From: Nectonema munidae
Lineage: Eukaryota > Nematomorpha > Nectonematoida > Nectonematidae
Assembly: GCA_030549495.1 (NCBI GenBank)
Contig: JAUIRK010000879.1
Coordinates: 186,001 to 250,000, forward strand
Length of the DNA: 64,000 bases
Direction: 5' to 3'
The stretch's first letter is position 1. Every line of letters starts with the position of its first letter. Positions 56,756 through 64,000 of the stretch are shown one piece after another. The notes under the pieces were generated by a model. It saw nothing but the letters and a program-made list of their open reading frames with translations, was not told the DNA's origin and searched no databases. A program made the position numbers and the translations under genes.

Positions 56756-57300
56756 TTACCTAATTGAAAATATAATAGTGATAAAAGAATGACTTCCAAA
56801 AACAACGTGTTGTTGTTGTTCGTTACTATTCAGATCTTTTAAAATACTTTTGATAAAAAACCTAAGTTTTAATGTTTTCTTGGGAACAATATCAAAACTA
56901 TTTTTAATAGCATTGATGATAGTATTTTGTTCCTTATTATTATTATTATTATCAACTTTAATGGAAGCTGTTCCATCATTTTTTACTTTTATATCTAATA
57001 CTTGTAGATTGTTTTCTTTGGGATTAATCTTAGAAACAGTGTCTCTTTTCAACTCGATAATTTTTGCTTTGTTAAGCTTGATAATGTTAGTTTTGATATT
57101 AATAGAATTAACTATATGATCAACACTTTCAGCCCGTCCCTCTCTCTCTTACTAACTATATTGCAATAAGTTTTGACACATTTATCTGGTTTTTCCAGTG
57201 CTTTATAATTCGATAATAAAAAAGACATTTTGTCTATGAAAACATCTTTCACATCTGATAAGATATCCTTAACAATATTCGCCTAACTTCCCCTATTTTG
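56756..57300 (-). mobile_element. LINE ORF1 (Gag-like) fragment
   Basis: The minus strand reads KPDKCVKTYCNIVSKREGRA near 57185-57125 and KRDTVSKINPKENNLQVLDI, KVKNDGTASIKVD at 57052-56900, followed by FDIVPKKTLKLRFFIKSI. This wording is typical of the ORF1 proteins of CR1/jockey-type LINEs, between the N-terminal finger and the zinc knuckles. It may derive from the same family as the LINE at 58.6-62.2 kb, which lacks this part. It begins 25 bases beyond the Tigger target site. Confidence 0.55.
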
Positions 57301-57309
57301 TTTAAATAA

Positions 57310-57750
57310 TGACCCTCTATATTTTTTAAGGCTGTAACCAAATCACTATTATAAATAGCATCATTCGGCTTAGCACGTTTAGCAGTTGGACAATCTACGA
57401 TACAAATAAAATTAAAGTAAAGGTAGCTCTTACTAACACAATTAAAGATAAAAATATAACAAAATGAAAAAGGAATGTAAAAAAATAGAATGAGTTAATA
57501 ACTATTAAAAGGTTAATTAAAGGTCAGGAAACACAATCAATTGAGCAATTTTTTTTCAATCTATTGTTGTATATAAGTGTAAAAAAATTAGGAAAATATA
57601 TCAAAAAAATATAATGGAAAACATCTCTTCGAAAATGTCTAGTTTAAAAAATCGAAAAGATAATTGCCAAAGAAATTATAATGGTAAAATTATTACGCTA
57701 ATTCTAACCCTAACCATGAAATTCAAGTATAAAAAGTTAAATTTTTATTT
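57310..57750. other. AT-rich sequence, no gene seen
   Basis: Probably the 5' continuation of the LINE ORF1 fragment, but too degraded to read. Confidence 0.3.
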
Positions 57751-57754
57751 TCAA

Positions 57755-57970
57755 GGTACATGGGGGGGGGGGTCACACTAAGGTACATGGGGGGGGGGGG
57801 GGGGGGGAGGTGGTACACCAAGGTACATGGGAGCATCTTAGTTACGCCTCTGAAGGCTAGTATAAGATCTGAAGCTAGAGGAGAGCATCTTTCTAACAAT
57901 GAAGAAGATTGTGATGATGATGAATTGATAGAAGAGCAAATAATCAACAAAAAAACAACGATGATTATGC
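57755..57970. mobile_element. Poly-G hAT end fused to Tigger tail copy
   Basis: AAGGTACATGG followed by long G runs (57762-57772, G11; 57789-57807, G19) is repeated, then AAGGTACATGGGAGCATC and TTACGCCTCTG. On the minus strand this is CAGAGGCGTAACTAAGATGC, a hAT-style end. From 57866 about 100 bases are nearly identical to the acidic tail of the Tigger at 56300-56395 (EARGEHLS, EDCDDDELIEEQIINKK), so a second, short Tigger fragment adjoins it. Confidence 0.6.
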
Positions 57971-57979
57971 TACACCCTA

Positions 57980-58560
57980 CATTTATTCAATTACTTTTAA
58001 CTCTTCACTTTAGCTAAAACCCAATCCAAAAAGGGCTTCGATGAATGCTTGTCTTCTCAACTTTGAAAGCATTACTCGATTACATAAAGCACTTACAACT
58101 CATGTAAAATAACAAAAATAATTATTTGTTTATAACTGATATATTCCAAAATATGTTGTGTCTAAAATTCTTCCAAAACAACTGTTATGCTTCGATATAC
58201 CGAATTATCCAATCATTTATCTTAGGTAATCTGTCTTTTTCAAATCGATGTATTAACAATTTTTATTTAAGATTTTGTTCCTCTTCATCTTTTATGTTTC
58301 ATTTAAATGAAAAATTAAATGCTAAACTCTATTCCTATCTTCCCAATCAAATTCACTTTGACGAAACTCAGTTCTTCTTTCCAGACCAAAAGCAGTTACC
58401 CGGTCCAAGTTGTATTTACAGTAATTTAAGTTTTTTATTTCCTCATTATATGTTTCGAGTAGTAAAAAATCAAATCAATTTCCCTTGCTGGATAGTTCTT
58501 TTTGCGTATAAATTTTTTTTAACAAAAAATAGAATGATAACCTTTTATAAATTGTAATTA
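57980..58560 (+). other. Unrecognised open frame and AT-rich DNA
   Basis: A 143-codon frame at 58126-58557 has NQIHFDETQFFFPDQKQLPG and many Phe and Ile residues. No family is recognised, and the composition is close to that expected of chance in AT-rich DNA. Confidence 0.2.
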
Positions 58561-58985
58561 TAATTAAGATAAGATAAGACTTTATTCATGTTTGAAAAAT
58601 GAAGTGAACTAAACTTTCGTTTATGTGTTCACATGGGAAAAAAATCCCTCATCCGTTCAGCGGAGAAGTATAAATGAGTTGAAATAAGAAGCATGAAAGG
58701 ATGATAGACTCAAAAAAACCCATAATAAACAAAATGAAAAATAAAATAAAAACAGAATAATTTCAAGTTAGATACACACAGTCATAAAACATCATTTGAT
58801 AGTTAAATTCCATTCTTCAAGCAAAGGAAGCATATCTGGATGTAGAAGAGTTGATGAGTGGATATATGAAGAAAAAAAAAAGCGGCGAGATTCTAAAAAA
58901 AAATACAAAGAAGAGGAAGCAAAAGAAAATCCAAAAATATTTAAAAAAAATGTTTCAAATGAAATCAGCATAAGAAGGAAAAGAA

Positions 58986-61343
58986 CTAACGAAACATGTG
59001 TAGTTTATATTTTTTTTTGAAGCTTTTAATATTTCTTAAATACCTAATATGTAAAGGAATGGAGTTCCATACGGCAATAGATTTTTTAAAAAAATGTTTG
59101 TTAAAAGAAGTATATTTATAACGTCTATTACGTAAATTATTCTTTGAGCGTAAATTATATTGATAAAAATGATTATTTTTTATATAATAAATATTGAAAA
59201 TATTTTTACTATTAATTACTTTATAAACAAAAATACCTAATTGAAACTTACTAATTTCTCCTAGAGTAAGTATGTTATGATTAAACACAACACTATTATG
59301 GTTTTTATAATCAATAAATTTAAAGGCACGTCTTTGTTTATTTTGTAAAATGTTAAATTTTGAAATACTACATAAACACCAAATAAAGTTACAATATAAA
59401 ATTTTAGAATGAAATAGAGAATAATACAAAATAATCCTAGTTTGAAGGTTCAAAAAATAACGAATTTTAAACATAAGACCTAAAGCGATAGATACATTCT
59501 TAATTACATTGTCATACTGTAAGTTGAAATTCAATTTGGAATCAAGAAATACACCTAAATATTTATAACATGAAGATTGAGTTAATAAGTTACCACAGAT
59601 CTGTAGTGGAAGAAACACTGATTTTTTTTTCCTCGTAAAAACTATATGTTCACTTTTATGAAAATTAATGCGTAAACTATTATTATATGACCAATTAGCG
59701 AAAGAATTCAAAAATATATTTAAAATATCGATATCATTGAATAGATTTTTGCTTTTGTATAGAATTACACAATCATCTGCATATAAACATAAGTTAAAAT
59801 TATTATTTTGTAGTTTAAAAATGTCATTGATATATAAAATAAACAAAAGAGGACCCAAAATAGACCCTTGAGGAACCCCTATGAATGTATCTAAAATTCT
59901 AGAACTACTTCCATTAATTGTACAAAATTGCTTTCTATTAGACAAATAACTACTCAAGATATTTAAAAACTTACCCCTGAATCCATAGCAGCTTAATTTA
60001 TATAACAAAATTTTACGATCTATTCTATCGAAAGCTTTAGAAAAGTCAATGAAAATACCACAGACATCTAAATTACTATCAAAAGATTCCAAAATATAGT
60101 TTACTACAAAAGAGACTGCCATATCAGTTGAAACACCTGACCGAAACCCAAACTGACGTTCATTCAAAATTTCATTTAAGTTAATAAAATTTATCATTCT
60201 ATTAAACACAATTTTTTCGAAAATTTTACTAAAAAAAGGTAAAATGCTAATGGGCCTATAGTTTTCAATACTTTCAGGGTTACCAGATTTAAATATAGGA
60301 ATAACCTTAGAAATTTTAAAATAATCAGGGATATATTCATCCTTTATAATTTTGTTGAATAATTGGTAAAGGTTATTCAAAACAAATAATACAATATTTT
60401 TACCCAATTTGTTAGAAAGACCATCCCATCCTGATGAAGTAGATGCGTTAAATGTATTTGCAGTAATCAAAATATCATTAATGGAAATTTCATCAAAATA
60501 AAAAGTATTATCAGGTACTGGGATTGAGTCAAAGTAGGCTTCATTTGTGATTAATTGAGTATTTGCAAAATAGTCATTAATTTCATCCGAATCAAAATGA
60601 CAGTGATTGATTGCTTTCTTATCTAAAACTTCATTAATAAGTTTCCAGGTACTCTTCATATCAAATTTTGAGCTAGTGAACTTATTATAGTAAAACTTTT
60701 CTCTACTTTCTTTTACTAGCTTATTACACCTATTTCGTATTTGTTTAAACGCATTCCATTTAGAAAGGTTTCGATATTTCAAGAAAGATTTATAAACTTT
60801 GTTTTTATACTTTCTAAGTAATCTTAATTCTGGTGTGAACCATTCATTTTTAACTTTGGGCTTCATTTTCATAAAAGGAAAACATTTTTTATAGATATAA
60901 GATATTTTATCAATCAATACTTTACAGTACTCATTAGCATTCAAATTAATATCTATATACCAATCTTCATTCAACATACAATTATAAAACATAAAATAAT
61001 TTTTTGAAGACATGTTTCTGCATATAATATCGCTATCAGACTTTAAATTGTCAGTCAAATAAAAATTTTTGTAGAAAATAAAGTTGGGTAAATGATCCGA
61101 AATATCAATTAAAATGTTGCCAGAAAATGAATCCACAAAACTGAAATTAGTAAAAATATTATCGATAAGTGTAGAACTGGTTTTTTGTATTCGAGTATGA
61201 CCGGAAATATTTAGGTGGAAACCAAACTCATGCATAAGATTTAAGAAAATACTGGAATGATGATTAATAATTTTAATATCCATATTTATATTGAAATCTC
61301 CAACAATAAAAACCTTTTTATTGAAAAAATTAGTTTGATTCAT
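58986..61343 (-). CDS. LINE ORF2: endonuclease end plus reverse transcriptase
   Basis: 785 codons open. The start holds the C-terminal half of the AP endonuclease: KVFIVGDFNINMD (catalytic Asp/Asn) and ISDHLPNF (Asp, His). The reverse transcriptase follows with VIPIFKSGNPESIENYRPIS, LNERQFGFRSGVSTDMAV, IFIDFSKAFDRIDRKIL (first Asp), GVPQGSILGPLLFILYINDI, CLYADDCVILY (catalytic Asp pair), and the thumb YKYLGVFLDSKLNF. The C-terminus AVWNSIPLHIRYLRNIKSF is of CR1/jockey type. All polymerase residues I can check are intact. By family knowledge, it nicks target DNA and reverse transcribes the element RNA in place. The ATG at 61343 is internal; the true start lies in the 61777 frame, out of register. 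Confidence 0.93.
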   Translation of the reverse strand: MNQTNFFNKKVFIVGDFNINMDIKIINHHSSIFLNLMHEFGFHLNISGHTRIQKTSSTLIDNIFTNFSFVDSFSGNILIDISDHLPNFIFYKNFYLTDNLKSDSDIICRNMSSKNYFMFYNCMLNEDWYIDINLNANEYCKVLIDKISYIYKKCFPFMKMKPKVKNEWFTPELRLLRKYKNKVYKSFLKYRNLSKWNAFKQIRNRCNKLVKESREKFYYNKFTSSKFDMKSTWKLINEVLDKKAINHCHFDSDEINDYFANTQLITNEAYFDSIPVPDNTFYFDEISINDILITANTFNASTSSGWDGLSNKLGKNIVLFVLNNLYQLFNKIIKDEYIPDYFKISKVIPIFKSGNPESIENYRPISILPFFSKIFEKIVFNRMINFINLNEILNERQFGFRSGVSTDMAVSFVVNYILESFDSNLDVCGIFIDFSKAFDRIDRKILLYKLSCYGFRGKFLNILSSYLSNRKQFCTINGSSSRILDTFIGVPQGSILGPLLFILYINDIFKLQNNNFNLCLYADDCVILYKSKNLFNDIDILNIFLNSFANWSYNNSLRINFHKSEHIVFTRKKKSVFLPLQICGNLLTQSSCYKYLGVFLDSKLNFNLQYDNVIKNVSIALGLMFKIRYFLNLQTRIILYYSLFHSKILYCNFIWCLCSISKFNILQNKQRRAFKFIDYKNHNSVVFNHNILTLGEISKFQLGIFVYKVINSKNIFNIYYIKNNHFYQYNLRSKNNLRNRRYKYTSFNKHFFKKSIAVWNSIPLHIRYLRNIKSFKKKYKLHMFR

Positions 61344-61372
61344 TAATAGAGTAAACTCATCTATAAAAAAAT

Positions 61373-61777
61373 CTATGTGGTAAAAGGGCTCCCAATGTTA
61401 TTTGTATTATACATTAAACGTTTATCAATATAAGCTCCAAGACCGCCACCTCTACCTTCTCTTTTTTTTGTGACAAAATTAAAACCATCTATGGTCAGAT
61501 TAGAATGACAGTCCCAAATTTCAGTAAGGCAAAAGATACCAATTTTATCAATGCCTAGATCATCAAATAATAATTTAAACTCAAAAAAATTCCTTGATAA
61601 ACTTCTACAATTCAGATGAAGTAACATAAAATTGAGTAAATTAGAATTTTCAGTGTAATTTTTAAGTTGATTTTTCAAACTTTCAACAGTGTAAAAATTA
61701 AAATTATGAACTTTAGGTAAAAAACTGTTAAATTTATCGTGACTGTTAATATCAAAATTACAAAAATTGGAAAGCAT
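61373..61777 (-). CDS. LINE ORF2 start: endonuclease N-terminal part
   Basis: 134 codons from ATG 61777. The endonuclease begins with MLLHLNCRSLSRNFFEFKLL (metal-binding Asn), continues with IGIFCLTEIWDCHSNLTIDG (catalytic Glu) and REGRGGGLGAYIDKRLMYN. It ends at SPFTT, stop; the next frame reads on as HIDFFIDEFTLL into the 785-codon frame. A single-base indel at the GAGCCCTTTTACC site explains this. The gap between ORF1 (ends 61832) and this start is 54 bases. Confidence 0.88.
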   Translation of the reverse strand: MLSNFCNFDINSHDKFNSFLPKVHNFNFYTVESLKNQLKNYTENSNLLNFMLLHLNCRSLSRNFFEFKLLFDDLGIDKIGIFCLTEIWDCHSNLTIDGFNFVTKKREGRGGGLGAYIDKRLMYNTNNIGSPFTT

Positions 61778-61831
61778 TTTATAGATTTATAGTATTTATG
61801 ATAAAAAAAATATATATATGATTCAATATAT

Positions 61832-62150
61832 TCAGAAATCACAAGTATTTACTTTAATAAAATTTAAATTAAGTTTTCTACACTCACAAGATTTAGAGAA
61901 AGCATCATGATGAAAATCCTTATATTTTTTACGTATACAATTTACACATTTATGTAATTCTACATTAGAAGAATTAGAACAAGTTTCCGACTTGTGATTT
62001 TCAGAACAGTATTTGCAAACCGCTTTATCTTTAAATTTACAAACAGATGAGGTATGACCAAAGTTACAACAATGCTCAATCATGATTTTAATAATTTCAA
62101 ACCTATTTTGAATATTCGGTTCTTTCATTTTTATGTCAAAAAATATCTTC
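61832..62150 (-). CDS. LINE ORF1, C-terminal part with zinc knuckles
   Basis: The frame is open to the 5' truncation point; upstream of ATG 62128 it still reads KIFFDIK, a phrase of Gag-like ORF1 proteins. Zinc-knuckle repeats follow: CCNFGHTSSVCKFKDK, CKYCSENHKSETC, CVNCIRKKYKDFHHDAFSKS. ORF1 proteins of this group bind element RNA (family knowledge). The N-terminal two thirds are absent because of 5' truncation. Confidence 0.8.
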
Positions 62151-62194
62151 TCGTAATAATAAATTTTTGTGTGCTTTTCATGTGTCTATGAGGT

Positions 62195-62290
62195 TTGGGA
62201 CAGGGGCGCACATCCTCAAAATTATTGGGGGGGGGGGGGGAATTTTTTTTTTGCAATTTTCAAAATTAGTGGTCTGGAAATACCACGGGA
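62195..62290. mobile_element. hAT-type end with G14 run
   Basis: ACAGGGGCGCACATCCTC then AAAATTATT and G14 (62227-62240), then AATTTTTTTTTTGCAATTTT. It matches the end at 11817-11890 (CAGGAGCGCACATCCTC, G tract, AATTTTTTTTAATATAATTT), so both belong to one hAT family. No second end nearby; it cuts the adjoining LINE fragment. Confidence 0.65.
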
Positions 62291-62379
62291 GACCAAATAT
62301 TCAAGAAATCGTTTAAAATAGTGTGTATTCAGGGCATACCTAAATTTATAAGACTACTTTATATTTTTTTTACAAATTT

Positions 62380-62900
62380 GGTGAATTTAAAGGTTTGTGA
62401 GCAGTGTAGAAGTTGTGAAGTATGTTGGCGGCTTTGCCTCAAGTGTTGTATGTTTGTATAACATGTGTGACCTATAGCCAATCGGAGAGCTGTATTTTGT
62501 GTTGTTTGTAGTTTGGAAAGCTTTGTTTGAGAGATGGAGTGTTCCCATATTGTGGAATCGTACTCTAAGATTGGACATGTTATCGCTTTGTATGCATTTG
62601 TTATGGTTTTTTTGTGTTTGCCCCAAGGAGTTCCTGATAGGACTTTGAGTATATTGAGAGTTTTACTTGTTGATTCTTCGGTGTTGAGTATCTGAGTTTT
62701 GGAATCGAATGTGATGCCTAGAATTTTTGGGTGTGTGTTAGTGTCTATGATAATGTCGATTTTTGTATTAAATTTTTGCTTGTGACTTTGTGTGGTTAAG
62801 TTTGAGTTTATTATCGATGAACCATTTGTGTATATTGTCGATGTATGTTTGTGCGTTAACCCTATCAGTGACTAAAACTTCTTTTGTACAAAATTGGCTA
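62380..62900 (-). mobile_element. LINE reverse transcriptase thumb fragment
   Basis: The minus strand reads IDNIHKWFIDNKLKLNHTKS near 62860-62800, then HPKILGITFD near 62730. GTPWGKHKKTITNAYKAITC and PILEYDSTIWEHSIS follow at 62640-62520, then an Arg/Gln-rich segment. The wording closely matches the thumb of the 2A-bearing LINE at 53.4-55.7 kb, so the two belong to the same clade. Several frame breaks; core and endonuclease are missing. Confidence 0.7.
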
Positions 62901-63149
62901 CATCTTTTGCTAGCATACTTCGTGACATTTCCTAAAATTGATAGCTGCATCTTTTGATACCATTTTCATGGCAGTTGAATGATCTTTTCATGCCTAAATC
63001 TGTCAATCAAAATCAAAAGTTAAAGCAAAATTCTGACAGTATCTCTAGTTAAGCTTATAACTTTGGTTCTATATTATATACTCGTTTGAAAATTTATAAA
63101 TATATACAGTTTTGAACACATAACACTTTATAGTTTAAATTTTTTCAAA

Positions 63150-63830
63150 ATCATGGTTACTTTTTTGGAAATGTCAATCAAAATTTTGAAGGATGAGAAA
63201 TATATCTAATAAAATATACCTTCAAATTTTACATGAAATATATTTTTTTATATCAAATCGGGAATGCTGATTTCATTTTTGGAATTTAGAAATTGAAAAT
63301 ACATATAAATGTGTAACAAAACTGCGGTTTACTTCTAAAATCTGTCTCTGAAAACATTCATTCAAATTTTACATGGAATATACACATTATTATAACAAAT
63401 TAACAATCGCAATGTCATTTATAAATCCTTTTTGCATTTAGAATTTGAAAATGCTAATCAATGTGAAACAAATTTGCGGTTTATTTCTAAAATCTGTCTT
63501 CGAGAACATTGATTCAAATTTTACATGAAATATACACGCTTTTATAACAAATCAACAATGCCAATTTCATTTATGGATTGTTTTTGCATTTAGATTCAAA
63601 AGTACCTATAAGTGTAAAATAAATTTGTGGTTCACTTCTAAAAAATGTTCCCAAAAACAAAATTTGCGGTTTACATCTAAAATCTGACAACGAGAACATT
63701 CATTCAAATTTTACATGAAATACACACATTTTTAAAACAAATCAACAATGCCAATTCCAATTATAGATTGTTTTTGGATTTAGAATTTGAAAATACTTGT
63801 AAGCGTGAATCAAATGTGCAAATCAGGTGT
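63150..63830. repeat. Tandem repeat, ~145-bp unit, four to five copies
   Basis: TTCAAATTTTACATGAAATA, with small changes, starts at about 63221, 63362, 63512 and 63702. Between copies are AACAAATCAACAATGCCAAT and TTTGCGGTTTAC words. The last unit is longer because the TTTGCGGTTTAC part is duplicated (63600-63680). Confidence 0.8.
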
Positions 63831-63960
63831 TTTACACATATGTACGCATTTTCATTTTCAAGTAGGCTGAATCCAACAGTGATGTTTATTTTTTATAAAA
63901 ATTAATCATACCTGTCAAAAAATGATTGACATATGACGCTTCAACTGAAATAAAGGACTT
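63825..63960 (-). repeat. Inverted single copy of the 5.4-6.7 kb satellite
   Basis: The minus strand reads TCATTTTTTGACAGGTATGA, then ATAAACATCACTGTTGGATT and CTTGAAAATGAAAATGCG, then ACATATGTGTAAAAC. This follows the satellite monomer of the 5.38-6.70 kb array base by base with scattered changes. It directly adjoins the ~145-bp array. Confidence 0.75.
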
Positions 63961-64000
63961 CATGATTATATAGTTATACGTAGCTATATATGTAATTTAT

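Larger units (their letters stand above)
58568..62150 (-). mobile_element. CR1/jockey-like LINE, nearly intact ORF2
   Basis: About 3.6 kb. It starts within ORF1 near 62150 (5'-truncated), runs through ORF2, and ends with a ~400-base 3' UTR, an AATAAA on the minus strand (plus 58583-58588) and a short (TCTTA)n tail at 58568-58580. The only break seen in ORF2 is one frameshift between 61373 and 61343, so the insertion is much younger than the other LINEs here. No clear target duplication was found. Confidence 0.88.

Noticed and set aside
58126-58557. 143-codon plus-strand frame between the hAT/Tigger debris and the LINE.
   Set aside because: Composition is Phe/Ile/Asn-dominated as expected of chance frames in AT-rich DNA, with no motif or splice context.

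Overview
The window is nuclear DNA from an animal with a very AT-rich, repeat-dense genome. It has introns with GT/AG borders, no operons, and almost every coding trace belongs to a transposable element. The mix (RTE, jockey/CR1-like and 2A-bearing LINEs, Tigger/pogo, piggyBac, several hAT lineages, tRNA-derived SINEs, 130-bp TTAA MITEs) and a serpin of arthropod type suggest an arthropod, perhaps a copepod such as a sea louse. That assignment is inference from family resemblance only.

Host genes. The one host gene recognised with confidence is a serpin on the minus strand. Three exons (about 20890-20496, 15151-14807, 9580-9331) join in phase and end in an inhibitory-type hinge, an odd reactive loop with two cysteines, the stop and a poly(A) signal. 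Its 5' exon(s) were not found. The two long introns are full of transposons. A second plausible host gene is an unrecognised 164-residue Lys/Glu-rich ORF (40161-39667, minus), with a possible exon of unknown identity nearby (about 40520-40630, plus).

Layout. 0-8 kb: ORF of unknown nature, a zinc-finger transposase-like element (1.84-3.28 kb), a broken piggyBac (3.74-5.25 kb), a roughly 156-bp satellite array (5.38-6.70 kb) and a hAT fragment (6.78-7.84 kb). 9-21 kb: serpin gene; its introns hold a hAT with a nested LINE, a second piggyBac, an RTE LINE and a 20-bp minisatellite. 21-29 kb: MITEs, SINEs, a palindrome-rich repeat and AT-rich filler. 29.8-33.7 kb: a second zinc-finger transposase-like element with a MITE inside. 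36-39.4 kb: a third piggyBac, a 68-bp-arm inverted repeat, 161-bp tandem repeats and a terminal-inverted-repeat element. 43.9-48.7 kb: piggyBac-like and other element fragments, a broken Ty3/Gypsy fossil and a LINE fragment.

51.1-56.7 kb is the highlight. A Tigger/pogo element with both ends and TA target duplication was hit by a 1.18-kb hAT derivative (8-bp duplication) and by a 2.32-kb LINE (12-bp duplication). The LINE encodes a perfect 2A ribosome-skipping motif, then a PHD-like finger and an AP endonuclease, while its reverse transcriptase core is cleanly deleted. 56.7-62.9 kb holds LINE ORF1 debris, poly-G hAT ends, a nearly intact LINE with a 785-residue endonuclease/reverse transcriptase ORF, and a further LINE fragment. 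The last 850 bases are tandem repeats, including an inverted copy of the satellite seen at 5.4-6.7 kb.

The window therefore reads as a transposon graveyard around one serpin gene. The 2A-bearing LINE and the layered insertions are its most informative content.
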